A stretch of 64,000 bases of DNA from Marisediminitalea aggregata (GTDB taxonomy: Bacteria; Pseudomonadota; Gammaproteobacteria; Enterobacterales; Alteromonadaceae). Location: positions 62,001 to 126,000 of the forward strand of contig NZ_FQWD01000005.1 of the NCBI RefSeq assembly GCF_900129565.1, written 5' to 3'. Positions 8,576-18,205 of this stretch are shown here, piece by piece; the first letter of the stretch is position 1, and the number at the start of each line of letters is the position of its first letter. The notes below the pieces were generated by a model, which did not search any database, had not been told where the DNA came from, and saw nothing but the letters and a program-made list of their open reading frames with translations. A program made the position numbers and the translations under genes.

Positions 8576-8587
8576 AGTGGATCCAAT
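8576..8587. promoter_or_regulatory. VanR operator, 11 of 12 match
   Basis: AGTGGATCCAAT lies 21 bases before the vanA ATG and 53 bases after the previous copy. The two copies could be bound cooperatively around the transcription start. Confidence 0.72.
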
Positions 8588-8608
8588 AGTTAATAAAAGG
8601 TTAAACTC

Positions 8609-9691
8609 ATGCATCCACAAAGTTACCCATTGAATACTTGGTACGTAGCTGCAACACCAGACGAAATTTCAGACAAACCGTTTGCTCGCCAGATCTGCAG
8701 TATCAAGCTTGTTTTCTTTCGAAATCCACAGCAAAAAATTGTAGCGGTAGAAGATTTCTGTCCTCATCGTGGTGCGCCCTTGTCGTTGGGGTTTGTAGAA
8801 AACGGGCAGCTGGTGTGTGGGTATCACGGTTTGCGCATGGGAGATGATGGCAAAACCCAATCCATGCCCAATCAACGGGTTGCGCACTTTCCCTGTATAA
8901 AGCATTTTGCGGTGATTGAGCGTCATGGTTTTGTGTGGATATGGCCGGGCGATCAAACCTTGGCCGATGACAGTCTAATCCCTGAATTACATTGGGCTAA
9001 TAACCCTGATTGGGGATATGGGGGCGGCCTTTATCATATTAAGTGTGATTATCGGCTGATGATCGACAACTTAATGGATTTAACGCATGAAACCTATGTT
9101 CACGCTAGCAGTATTGGACAAAAAGAAATAGATGAGTCACCGGTTTCCACCAAAATGGAAGGCCAAACGGTGGTTACAAGCCGATTTATGGACAACGTAA
9201 TGGCCCCACCTTTTTGGCAAGCTGCTCTGCGTGCCAATGACTTAGCAGACGATGTAGCAGTAGATCGCTGGCAAATATGCCGTTTTTCACTTCCCAGCCA
9301 CATTATGATTGAAGTGGGTGTTGCTCATGCCAGAAAGGGCGGATATGACGCACCTAAGTCACATAAAGCCAGTAGTATCGTTGTGGACTTTATTACGCCG
9401 GAAACTGAGCATTCAATTTGGTATTTCTGGGGGATGGCGCGTGATTTTAAACCAGAAGATCAGGCACTGACGCAAACCATTCAACAAGGTCAAGGCGCCA
9501 TTTTTGCGGAAGACCTGGAAGTATTGGAGCGTCAGCAACGAAACTTATTGGATTACCCTGACCGGGCTCTTTTGAAGCTGGATATTGACGCCGGTGGCGT
9601 ACAGGCACGCAGAATGATTGAGCGTGTTATAAAGCAAGAGCAAGCGGCTTCCGCATCCACGAACGCCGGAGAAAAACAATGTTCGAAGTGA
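8609..9691 (+). CDS. vanA: Vanillate O-demethylase oxygenase subunit VanA
   Basis: This 360-residue Rieske oxygenase removes the methyl group of vanillate, giving protocatechuate and formaldehyde in the cytoplasm. The Rieske ligands are C51, H53, C70 and H73 (CPHRG then CGYHG). The mononuclear iron site is at 157-165 (DLTHETYVH, with H160 and H165). Length and motif spacing match VanA. The ATG at 8609 follows AAAAGG and two VanR operators. vanB overlaps its 3' end by 13 bases, so the subunits are coupled. The substrate is supported by the vanR operators and by the ferulate-to-vanillate genes 6-11 kb downstream. Confidence 0.92.
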   Translation: MHPQSYPLNTWYVAATPDEISDKPFARQICSIKLVFFRNPQQKIVAVEDFCPHRGAPLSLGFVENGQLVCGYHGLRMGDDGKTQSMPNQRVAHFPCIKHFAVIERHGFVWIWPGDQTLADDSLIPELHWANNPDWGYGGGLYHIKCDYRLMIDNLMDLTHETYVHASSIGQKEIDESPVSTKMEGQTVVTSRFMDNVMAPPFWQAALRANDLADDVAVDRWQICRFSLPSHIMIEVGVAHARKGGYDAPKSHKASSIVVDFITPETEHSIWYFWGMARDFKPEDQALTQTIQQGQGAIFAEDLEVLERQQRNLLDYPDRALLKLDIDAGGVQARRMIERVIKQEQAASASTNAGEKQCSK

Positions 9692-10629
9692 TCGTCACCA
9701 ACAAACAGCCACTTACGGCGTCTGTGTGCCGTTTACAACTGGCGGCGGTCGATGGCAGTGCTTTGCCTGCCTGGCAAGCCGGGGCTCATATCGACGTACA
9801 TTTACCAAATGGCATTATTCGCCAATATTCATTATGTGGTGGGGTAGATACCAAGCATTATGAAATCGCTATCTTAAATGAGCCTAATAGCCGGGGTGGT
9901 TCAAAATACATCCATGATCAACTTCAACAAGGCGATGTGTTAACCATTAGTGCGCCTAAAAACTTGTTTCCACTAGTACAAGGCACCCATAAAACGTTAT
10001 TGATTGCGGCTGGCATTGGAATCACTCCGATGTTGGCTATGGCCGAGCAACTGCATGCTGAAGACACACCTTTTGAGTTACATTATTGTGCCCGGGAACA
10101 GCAACATGCTGCCTACTACGATCGTATTTCAAACTCAGATTATGCGCGCAATTGTCATTTTCATTTTAGTTTAGGTAACAGCCAAAACCGGCTTAATCCG
10201 TATCGGTTGTTGGCTGACTACAACCAAGATACTCAGTTATATATCTGTGGGCCGAATCTCTTTATTCAGGACGTTATCAGTGCTGCTGAGCAACATGGCT
10301 GGCCAACAGAAAATATCCATCGGGAATTTTTTGCGGCTGAAGCAATAGACCATAGTCAGGATCAACGTTTCGAGGTAGTTATTAATAGCACCGGGCAGGT
10401 TTTGCAGGTTGCTGAAGACGTCTCTATTTTGAATGTTTTGGAAGACAACGGTATGTTTATTCCGGTGGCTTGTGAAGAAGGCGTTTGTGGTACCTGCCTT
10501 ACCGGTCTGCTCGAGGGTGAAGCCGACCATAAAGACGTGTTTTTGAGTGCAGATGAAAAACAGAAAATGAATCAGATTACGCCGTGCTGTTCCCGTGCAA
10601 AAAGCAAACGGCTGGTATTGGATTTGTAA
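9679..10629 (+). CDS. vanB: Vanillate O-demethylase reductase VanB
   Basis: This 316-residue reductase passes electrons from NAD(P)H to VanA. The order is that of the phthalate dioxygenase reductase family: a flavin-binding barrel with RQYSLCG near residue 50, a nucleotide domain with AAGIGITPM near 110-120, and a C-terminal plant-type 2Fe-2S domain with CEEGVCGTC and a last cysteine in TPCC. It begins inside the end of vanA and ends 50 bases before a hairpin shared with the convergent esterase gene. A second reductase of this family is encoded at 45451-46410 beside a different Rieske oxygenase. Confidence 0.92.
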   Translation: MFEVIVTNKQPLTASVCRLQLAAVDGSALPAWQAGAHIDVHLPNGIIRQYSLCGGVDTKHYEIAILNEPNSRGGSKYIHDQLQQGDVLTISAPKNLFPLVQGTHKTLLIAAGIGITPMLAMAEQLHAEDTPFELHYCAREQQHAAYYDRISNSDYARNCHFHFSLGNSQNRLNPYRLLADYNQDTQLYICGPNLFIQDVISAAEQHGWPTENIHREFFAAEAIDHSQDQRFEVVINSTGQVLQVAEDVSILNVLEDNGMFIPVACEEGVCGTCLTGLLEGEADHKDVFLSADEKQKMNQITPCCSRAKSKRLVLDL

Positions 10630-10678
10630 TTAGCCAGGTCTATATAAGCAGTGAATCTGTGTTCTTCCAAATCATAAT

Positions 10679-10705
10679 AAGCAGGCTTGTGCTGCAAGCC
10701 TGCTT
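10679..10705. terminator. Hairpin between convergent vanB and esterase genes
   Basis: An 11-base stem (AAGCAGGCTTG with CAAGCCTGCTT) closes a five-base loop just after vanB. Only a broken T-run follows, so termination strength is uncertain. Its position between convergent stops suggests two-way use. Confidence 0.65.
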
Positions 10706-10723
10706 CTTCTTAATAATCGTTGA

Positions 10724-12445
10724 TTATTGGCAACTAAAACTCTCAGCAGATTCTACATCCCCATTTCCGGCATCCGCATTGTATCGGGCTACCGTCGGAT
10801 AGGCACATAACGGGCGAGTTCGGTCTGCGGCCCATGAAGCGGGTATGGCAGGGTTTTCACCTCCCGGATTTCCTGCTCCCCGCGCTGTTGCAACAAGACC
10901 TTCAGGCTCAATACCAGATTCTACCCATGCAACTAATGGCGTTAATAAATCAACCTGGTCTACCGCCGCACCACCGGAACAATGTCCCATACCTGGCATC
11001 AGGTACAATCGAGCGAAATCAGACGCGTCGTCATTGTGGTTTGCTGTGAGATTGTTGTACCAGTTAATCGTATCCAGTGCTGAGAAAATGGCATCACTTA
11101 CACCATGATAAACCATAATTTTGGCACCTCTATCGCGCACTGCGGATAGGGCTTCTGCATTGTTTGGCGGGATCATAAAGCTGCTAGCTGCTTCTGTGTA
11201 TACGTCGTCGGTCGATTCAATACTGGTGAGCATATCGTCGATTGAGCCAGTAAGTGCGAATTCCGGGCCGTTGAATGTCGCCGGATCGGCAACGGGCACT
11301 CCCCAAATCAATCCAACGCCGCCGGAATCGAGTACCAATGGGGCGAAGAAATCCCAGAAATTATAGTCTGGGCTTGCAATACCCGTATCAAATGGAAAGG
11401 GCGCATAGAAAGCTTCACCGGACGCCGTAACGGCCCCGGAAAATATAGGTGAAAGGGCTTCCTTTTGTTGCGATGACAAGCATGTGCCGTCGCGTTCAGA
11501 TGAACAAGATGGGACATCATCCAATGAAAAGACACGTTGGCAAGCTTCAACGTCGCCGATCAAGCCGTCGTTTATACCATCCAGGTCATCACATTTCACT
11601 AGTGCAGCGGTCGCAACCATATTGCGCTCTTCGGCTGTGAACCCGGTAGAAATATCACTCGGGTCAGTGGCGACTGAAAGGTAACGCTGCGCGCCGAAGA
11701 TATTGGCAATAGCAGCATAAGGCAGTCTGAAACCAGGGGCACCCGCAAGATATCCGTCATATTCATCTGGCATGCGAGCAAATGTATTAAAAGTATGACG
11801 CCCACCATTTGAACAGCCGCCAAAATAGGAACGATCAGGCCCTTTGCCATATGCAATGGAGATCAGCTCCTTAGCCATTGGCGTTAATTTCTCAACTGCT
11901 TTATAGCCATAATCCAATCGGGCAATCGGATCCACACCAAAAGCCGGCCCTAACGCTCCGCTGTGTCCAGCGTCAGAGCTTAGCACCGCAAACCCCTGAT
12001 ACAGTGCATTGCTCAAGTTACCTGGCCCGGCATCGCCCACCGCGGTTACAACCGAGCCATCGATACCGCCATTGCCTTGATGATAAAAGCGACCGTTCCA
12101 GTGAAGAGGCAAGCGCATTTCAAAGCGAATAGCATATACGTTCCCGTCTATATCACTAACGCGTTCAAACATGCTACCTGTTACCAAACAATGGGCGGGA
12201 ATGTCATTGCCGGCCACCATTAGTTCCCCCGCTGCTACTTCGCTGCTTGAGGTGATCGTGGTATTGGCAAGTGCACTCATACTTGCTGCGAGGTCGTTAC
12301 AATTGCCAGATAAATTAGCCGCGGTTGCAGGCGAAAGTTGGGGTATTTCTACGGGGGAGATATCGTTGTTTGAAGAATTACAAGCCAATAGTGTCGAAGA
12401 CAGTGCGGCTAGCGTAAATGCATGAAAAATATTATGCTTAGTCAT
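10724..12445 (-). CDS. Tannase/feruloyl esterase family lipoprotein
   Basis: This 573-residue protein begins with a lipoprotein signal (lipobox LLAC near residue 22), so it should be anchored in a membrane facing the periplasm or outside. The serine esterase motif GGCSNGGRH and the substrate-binding pattern around FYHQGNGG fit the tannase/feruloyl esterase family. A late AspHis pair is visible in YHGVSDAIF and MPGMGHCSGG. The likely job is to release ferulate from plant or algal esters; tannin or other phenolic esters are possible. It follows the TonB receptor on the same strand, 146 bases downstream and separated by a hairpin. The neighbouring fcs-ech-vdh and vanAB genes give a use for the product. 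Confidence 0.85.
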   Translation of the reverse strand: MTKHNIFHAFTLAALSSTLLACNSSNNDISPVEIPQLSPATAANLSGNCNDLAASMSALANTTITSSSEVAAGELMVAGNDIPAHCLVTGSMFERVSDIDGNVYAIRFEMRLPLHWNGRFYHQGNGGIDGSVVTAVGDAGPGNLSNALYQGFAVLSSDAGHSGALGPAFGVDPIARLDYGYKAVEKLTPMAKELISIAYGKGPDRSYFGGCSNGGRHTFNTFARMPDEYDGYLAGAPGFRLPYAAIANIFGAQRYLSVATDPSDISTGFTAEERNMVATAALVKCDDLDGINDGLIGDVEACQRVFSLDDVPSCSSERDGTCLSSQQKEALSPIFSGAVTASGEAFYAPFPFDTGIASPDYNFWDFFAPLVLDSGGVGLIWGVPVADPATFNGPEFALTGSIDDMLTSIESTDDVYTEAASSFMIPPNNAEALSAVRDRGAKIMVYHGVSDAIFSALDTINWYNNLTANHNDDASDFARLYLMPGMGHCSGGAAVDQVDLLTPLVAWVESGIEPEGLVATARGAGNPGGENPAIPASWAADRTRPLCAYPTVARYNADAGNGDVESAESFSCQ

Positions 12446-12550
12446 TTTATTATCCTAATGTAAGTTTGTGCTTGCTTACATCAACAATACCGCCAATAGA
12501 GAGGATGTTTGTGGCACATGTTGTCCAAATAGTGAGTTGATAAACGAAGC

Positions 12551-12574
12551 CGGGCTCAGCGTAAACTGAGCCCG
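12551..12574 (-). terminator. Hairpin between TonB receptor and esterase genes
   Basis: A nine-base stem (CGGGCTCAG with CTGAGCCCG) and six-base loop lie 17 bases after the receptor stop. The T-run after it on the minus strand is weak, so partial termination that lowers esterase expression is a fair guess. Confidence 0.55.
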
Positions 12575-12591
12575 ATACGTTCCAAAAAACG

Positions 12592-15066
12592 CTAAAATTC
12601 AGTAGAGAAAGACAAGAACCAGTTTCTGGGTCTGGCATAAATGACTTCTGCGTAGCCCAGCGTGGCTAATGATGCATTACCCTGCTCTATATAGCGCTCA
12701 TCGGTTAAGTTATTAACACCGAAAGTGAGATCCCAATAATTCACCAAATCATCCAGCTTTACCGATGCGGTTACGTAAGTAACGCCGTCATTTTGGGCCA
12801 CGATGTCAGTGTTGGAAGAATCAAAGTACTGGCTTGCTGTGTATGACACGTCAAGGCGGGTAGTTAACTCGTAGTTGTTGCCCAGTTCCGTGCTGTATGA
12901 AGCACCAAGACTACCTTGCCACTCGGGTGTCAGGGGTAATGAATTGTCTGGCGTAATCGTTGCCTGAGCACCATTCACTTCAGTAATACTGTCAATTTTG
13001 TCTCTCAGGTAACTAAAGCCACCTTCAATTAACAAACTGTTCGTAGGTATATAAGTAAACTCCAGCTCTACACCATCAATAGATGCTGAGCCAGCATTAA
13101 ACAGCAGTGGCACTACGCCCTGACGGAATATAAGTTGTATATCACTGTATTCAGACATAAAAGCGGCCGCGTTCACTCGGAAGTCGTTGGTGATATCGGC
13201 CTTAACGCCTATTTCCCAGGAGCTCACTTCTTCTTCTCCGAATGAGATGGGCAGGTTCCCTGGTGTAGGTGCATTGTAACGGCTGTTAAATCCACCAGAT
13301 TTGAAACTGCTGCTGTAACTTAAATAGGTGTTAATGTTCTCTTGCACTTTATAGCGTACTGACGCAGAGCCGGTAGTAGCTGAATAGGTATCTGCAAAGG
13401 GGGTATTGAAGATAAACAATGGGCCGCCCTCACTGGTTGCCTTTGTTGGCAAGGTGGTTGGGTCGGGCTGGGTGGCAGGGAACAAATTCATTATGGTTCC
13501 CTGGAACCCTTTATCATCTTCGGTATAGCGCAAACCTGCAGAAATACTCCAGTCATTGCTTAACTCATAAGCCCACTCGGAAAATACCGCGAAGCTTTCG
13601 GTTTCTAAGTTAATGACCTGATAGTCACGAGTGCCGGGACCGCCATTGAGTAACGAGCCTATGACAGGTGGCGAAGGAGGAAACGCTAATAAAATGGATA
13701 GCTTGTCGTCACTGGTTTCATCAAAATAGTACAACCCAGTAATACCGGAGACTTTGTCATTATCGTAGATCAGTTGAAACTCTTGAGAAAACTGCTCTGA
13801 ATCACTGGTTACATCTGTGGTTAGCATATCGAACGGTGTATTGTCGGCATCACGAATACCGGTCCATTCTGTTGAGCGGAACGCGGTAATGGACTTCAGT
13901 GTAATAGTCTTGCTGTATTCCCACTCCATAGCAGCAGAAAGGCCCCATCCTTTCAGTGTGCTCTCAACCGGCGCAGTGCCACCATTGGTAAATTCGCCTT
14001 TGTGTTGAAAGTCATTGGCACATCGTTCATCGTCTATGTTCGGTACATTGGGCGCACCGAAACCTGCATCGCCAGGCGCCAGTGGAGCAAAGGGAATGGT
14101 TGCACCTGGACAACCGGCTGCAACACTGACTATGGCTGCAACAGGCGCCGACTCGTTAACGCCGGCAAAAACAAAAGGTGAGCCATTTTCATCCTCTTTT
14201 GTGAAGTCCCCTTTCAGCGTTATTTTAAATGTATCTGACGGCGTATACTGAATCGTTCCATTTACCGAATAGGTGTCATCATTACCTAAATCCTGACCAT
14301 CATATACGCGCGTAACGTAACCATCGCGCTTTCTGGTGCCTAATGAAAAACGGCTCAGTAAATCTGTCGTAATTGGTAAATCAACGGCAACAAAGGCTTC
14401 GCGTAGATTATCATCTCCAATACGCAACCTTGCTTTGCCACCAAAGACATCAGACGGCTCAGCGGTTTTCACTAATACCGCGCCCCCTATAGTATTGCGA
14501 CCAAACAACGTGCCCTGCGGACCACGCAGTACTTCAACACTCTGAATATCTTTGAAATCCATCGCGCCGCCAGCAGACCGACCCATGTATACGTCATCTA
14601 CATAAATACCTACGCCGGGGTCAACCGATGACGTTGGATCTAACTGACCCACACCTCGAATAAATACCACTGCCGCTGAGTTGTTACCCGACAATTGACC
14701 ACTGGTAGCAAATTGTAAACTTGGCGTCACGCGGTCTAAGTCCTGGGTATTCTCAATCCCACGGCGTTCAAGCTCCTTTACTGAGAATGCAGAGACTGCA
14801 ATAGGCGTTTCCTGCATGCTTTCGGCACGTCGCCTTGCATTAACAGTGATAACTTCCAGTTGGGCTTCGCTCTCTGCTTCAGGTGCCGTGTCTGTTTGCT
14901 GTGCTATTGCGGTTGAGCTCAGGAAAGATAATCCAATGGATGTTGCAACCAGACTTCTTTTGAAAAAATTAGCCGACTTGCGATCACCTTGCGTATTGTT
15001 GAACGTTTGATCTTTGAATATTTGAAATGCAGATTTAGTGAACAAGTAAGGTGTAAAAAAGCACAT
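12592..15066 (-). CDS. TonB-dependent outer-membrane receptor, ferulate cluster
   Basis: The protein has about 824 residues from the ATG at 15066, which has CTGGAGC upstream; an ATG at 15120 is also open. A signal sequence with a long N-terminal extension ends near STAIAQ. A TonB-box-like LEVITVNARR, a plug with VEVLRGPQGTLFGRNTIGG and a long beta-barrel ending in aromatic residues (FLSFSTEF) follow. It imports a ligand too large for porins, powered by TonB. It is co-directional with the esterase and divergent from an AraC regulator, so I infer transport of feruloylated or related phenolic compounds. A siderophore cannot be excluded from sequence alone. Confidence 0.87.
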   Translation of the reverse strand: MCFFTPYLFTKSAFQIFKDQTFNNTQGDRKSANFFKRSLVATSIGLSFLSSTAIAQQTDTAPEAESEAQLEVITVNARRRAESMQETPIAVSAFSVKELERRGIENTQDLDRVTPSLQFATSGQLSGNNSAAVVFIRGVGQLDPTSSVDPGVGIYVDDVYMGRSAGGAMDFKDIQSVEVLRGPQGTLFGRNTIGGAVLVKTAEPSDVFGGKARLRIGDDNLREAFVAVDLPITTDLLSRFSLGTRKRDGYVTRVYDGQDLGNDDTYSVNGTIQYTPSDTFKITLKGDFTKEDENGSPFVFAGVNESAPVAAIVSVAAGCPGATIPFAPLAPGDAGFGAPNVPNIDDERCANDFQHKGEFTNGGTAPVESTLKGWGLSAAMEWEYSKTITLKSITAFRSTEWTGIRDADNTPFDMLTTDVTSDSEQFSQEFQLIYDNDKVSGITGLYYFDETSDDKLSILLAFPPSPPVIGSLLNGGPGTRDYQVINLETESFAVFSEWAYELSNDWSISAGLRYTEDDKGFQGTIMNLFPATQPDPTTLPTKATSEGGPLFIFNTPFADTYSATTGSASVRYKVQENINTYLSYSSSFKSGGFNSRYNAPTPGNLPISFGEEEVSSWEIGVKADITNDFRVNAAAFMSEYSDIQLIFRQGVVPLLFNAGSASIDGVELEFTYIPTNSLLIEGGFSYLRDKIDSITEVNGAQATITPDNSLPLTPEWQGSLGASYSTELGNNYELTTRLDVSYTASQYFDSSNTDIVAQNDGVTYVTASVKLDDLVNYWDLTFGVNNLTDERYIEQGNASLATLGYAEVIYARPRNWFLSFSTEF

Positions 15067-15628
15067 GGTTTGCTCCAGGTTATAGGTGCATCTGCACTTG
15101 AATAACTGACTTATTGGCATCAGTAGCGGATACTATAAGTGAAATTCAAATGTTAACTTCGCACACATTTATATAATTATTGGTTAACAATTCCATGTAT
15201 AGTAACAATCCTGTTTTCACTTAAAATTGCGAAAAGTGACGAAAAAATTGACAATTTGTGCCAAACGGAACTTTATGCATAGTCAAAGTTGGTGCACTCA
15301 ACAGCGGTTAACATTTATTTCTAAACAGGGGGAAGGGAGCCTGAAAAAAGACTGAGTTTGCAATAGGGTTAGGGCAAGGATGAGAAATTTAAGTGGCTGA
15401 TATTTATTCGGTATTGTTGAAGAGTAGGGGTGTTTTCAACAATAGTGATTACCTGTCGAAATAGGCCTGAAGAACGCAGTTTAATTGCGTAACACAAAAG
15501 CACATGGACAGTAATGACAAGCAAATTGATAAATGGTGACATCGATATCCTTTTTGCAAAGCTGCTAGATCTGGTGCAGTATGAAAAATAGTATACTTGG
15601 TTAATAGTTTGTTAATAGGTTTAATTGT
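15067..15628. promoter_or_regulatory. Divergent control region of receptor and AraC genes
   Basis: This 562-base spacer is AT-rich and holds no convincing gene. It must contain the promoters of the receptor operon and of the AraC gene. I see no clear long palindrome, so no operator is assigned. Confidence 0.4.
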
Positions 15629-16654
15629 ATGCCTGGTAAATATGAAGTGGGTACAGCGGCAAATCACTATATTAGTCAGCTTTACCACGAGGCACTCAAA
15701 AACAAACTCGATGTCACAAGCATGCTCAATACACTTGGTCTCACCGAGGAGGTTTTTGATAAGCCTGAATTGCGTGTGAAGACCGAAAAACTCGCCACGT
15801 TTCAAAATCTAATTTGGCAAGCGATGCAAGACGAAAGTATGGGACTTGGTGCTTCCCCAGTACCCGCAGGTTCCTATTTTATGATGGGGCGATTAACCGT
15901 TAATCAACCCACCCTGCATAAGGCGTTAAATTTGGCAGTGCGATTTTATGGCATGGTAACTAAAGCCTTTACCATTAATCTGACTGTAGACGGTGATACC
16001 GCATTTCTTGGCTTTAAATTACATAGTCCGGAGCGAGACCCCCAGCATATGTTTGCCGAGATACTTTTATTGGCAATGCACCGGTATGCTTCATGGTTAA
16101 TTGCCGACAGTTTACCTCTCATTGAGTGTTATTTTGACTACCCAACTCCTGCACATATCTCAGAGTACTCCTATTTATTTCCGGGTGGCCATACATTTGA
16201 AAGTGATAAGCTAGGTTTTGCATTTCCGGCGAGATACTTAAAACGTGACGTAAAGCAAAACGACGCCTCGTTAAAATTATTCATGAAACGTTGTCCCCAG
16301 GAAATTTTTCAGCGCTATGAAGCCGACTACAGTCTGACAACGGAATTGCAAAGGTTACTTTGGAAAAACCTAAAGGGAGGGGTGCCATCTATTGAAGCGG
16401 CAGCGGCGATGATGAATATGACGAAAAGAACCATGATGCGAAAACTAAAGTCGGAAGGCACTTCTTACCAACAATTGAAAGATCAGGTCAGATTGGATAA
16501 GGCCGTTACGTTGCTAACGAAATACAACTTGCCCATCAACCAGATATCAGAAAGTGTTGGGTTTTCTGAGCCTGCAGTATTTACCCGTGCTTTTCTTAAC
16601 TGGACCGGGGACAGTCCCAGTCATTTTCGTGAGAAAAATGCTGTAGAAGACTAG
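15629..16654 (+). CDS. AraC-family regulator with arabinose-binding-like N-domain
   Basis: The 341-residue protein has an N-terminal effector domain of the PF12625 type (TLGLTEEVFDKPELRVKTEK pattern). Its C-terminal AraC double helix-turn-helix spans about 245-335 (IEAAAAMMNMTKRTMMRKL and INQISESVGFSEPAVFTRAF). It lies between the divergent TonB receptor and the ferulate operon, 187 bases before the permease gene. This makes it the likely activator of one or both in response to ferulate or feruloyl-CoA. Many proteobacteria use MarR-type FerR here instead, so an AraC-type regulator would be a variant arrangement. Confidence 0.85.
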   Translation: MPGKYEVGTAANHYISQLYHEALKNKLDVTSMLNTLGLTEEVFDKPELRVKTEKLATFQNLIWQAMQDESMGLGASPVPAGSYFMMGRLTVNQPTLHKALNLAVRFYGMVTKAFTINLTVDGDTAFLGFKLHSPERDPQHMFAEILLLAMHRYASWLIADSLPLIECYFDYPTPAHISEYSYLFPGGHTFESDKLGFAFPARYLKRDVKQNDASLKLFMKRCPQEIFQRYEADYSLTTELQRLLWKNLKGGVPSIEAAAAMMNMTKRTMMRKLKSEGTSYQQLKDQVRLDKAVTLLTKYNLPINQISESVGFSEPAVFTRAFLNWTGDSPSHFREKNAVED

Positions 16655-16841
16655 CTTCTTCACGATTTCTTTGCAAAAAAGCCTGGTGTGTCACTAAATA
16701 TCAATTAAATAGTCACTTTATGCAATTTAAGTGGCAGTAACACTTCGTTAACATCACCTCACATATTCGCTACAACCCGATTGGAATAATAGTGTTTTCC
16801 AATTGCTTGGCGTACTTATTGTTCCGTGAGGTAACTCAATA

Positions 16842-18164
16842 ATGTCCACGAATCCAAAACAGCAGATCGATCAGTCGGAAATCAAAGGTTTTCAGCTATT
16901 TGTGATTCTGATGTGTATTTTACTCAATGCACTTGATGGATTTGATGTATTGGCAATCAGCTTTGCATCACCTGGGATCGCCAGTGACTGGAATGTTAGT
17001 CGCGGAGCATTAGGGATTGTTTTGTCAATGGAGCTGGTTGGGATGGCCATTGGCTCAATCTCGTTAGGCAATCTGGCAGACCGCTTAGGCAGGCGACCAA
17101 CCATATTGCTCTGTCTTAGTTTAATGACCATTGGTATGGGGGCGTGTGCCTTTGTTAATTCACTGAATTACTTATTGGTTTTTCGGTTTTTAACAGGGTT
17201 AGGTGTGGGTGGAATGTTAGCCTCCACCAATGCCTTGGTGGCCGAATTTGCCAATGCAAAATACAGAAACCTTGCCGTCATACTCATGGCCACGGGTTAC
17301 CCAATTGGTGCAATAGTTGGTGGCTATATATCCACCGAATTGTTAGCGCTCTATAACTGGAAAGTGATTTTTGTTTTCGGCGGCGCTGTAACCGGTTCGT
17401 TTTTAGTGATTTGCTGGCTGTTACTTCCAGAGTCAATTGACTTTCTGGCTAGTCGACGACCCCAAAATGCGTTGCAAAGAATTAATAAGATACTGCAGCG
17501 TATTGGACACAACCCGATTGCCTCGTTGCCCAAACTGGAAAATCAACAAGCATCATCAGGTTTTAGTACGCTGATTACGAATAATCTCAGAGCGGTTACA
17601 GGCTTACTGGTTATCGCCTATTTCGCACAAATTATGACTTTCTATTACATCCTTAAATGGATCCCTAAGATCGTTGTGGACATGGGGTATGAACCTACCA
17701 GCGCTGGCACGGTTTTGGTGTGGGCAAATGTGGGCGGTGCAGTGGGTTCACTCATATTTGGTGTCATTGCCAGCCGTTTAAAACTACGCCCTTTACTTAT
17801 AGCAATCATGTTATGTGCCTTTGTGATGGTGTCTGTATTTGGTCTTGGACCACAAACCTTATTACAACTCTCGGTTGTTTCAGCTGCAACAGGCTTTTTT
17901 ACAAACTCAGCGGTGGTGGGATTGTATGCGTTGATGGCGCAATCGTTCCCAGCCGAAGTTCGCGCCAGCGGAACGGGTGTGGTTATAGGAATTGGACGAG
18001 GCGGAGCGGCGCTAGGACCCATAGTCGCAGGCTATTTATTCCAGTCTGGGTATGGTTTGTTTGATGTCTCCGTTGCGATGGGCTTTGGTGCGGTAGTTGC
18101 CGCGATCGCTATTTTTTCTCTTGGACCCGTTTTGAAAAAGTACCAACTCAGCTCTCAGGTTTAA
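16842..18164 (+). CDS. MFS aromatic acid:H+ symporter, likely ferulate permease
   Basis: This 440-residue protein has twelve predicted membrane segments and the LDGFD motif in the first helix that marks the AAHS family (PcaK, VanK, MhpT). The MFS loop signature GNLADRLGRRPT lies between helices 2 and 3. The protein should import an aromatic acid across the inner membrane with protons. It is first in a tight operon with vdh, ech and fcs (41 bases to vdh), so ferulate is the likely substrate; vanillate or p-coumarate are alternatives. The start ATG follows GTGAGGTAACTCAATA. Confidence 0.87.
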   Translation: MSTNPKQQIDQSEIKGFQLFVILMCILLNALDGFDVLAISFASPGIASDWNVSRGALGIVLSMELVGMAIGSISLGNLADRLGRRPTILLCLSLMTIGMGACAFVNSLNYLLVFRFLTGLGVGGMLASTNALVAEFANAKYRNLAVILMATGYPIGAIVGGYISTELLALYNWKVIFVFGGAVTGSFLVICWLLLPESIDFLASRRPQNALQRINKILQRIGHNPIASLPKLENQQASSGFSTLITNNLRAVTGLLVIAYFAQIMTFYYILKWIPKIVVDMGYEPTSAGTVLVWANVGGAVGSLIFGVIASRLKLRPLLIAIMLCAFVMVSVFGLGPQTLLQLSVVSAATGFFTNSAVVGLYALMAQSFPAEVRASGTGVVIGIGRGGAALGPIVAGYLFQSGYGLFDVSVAMGFGAVVAAIAIFSLGPVLKKYQLSSQV

Positions 18165-18205
18165 CTACATAAATATACACAGCTATTAATCAGTGCGAGG
18201 TAAAA

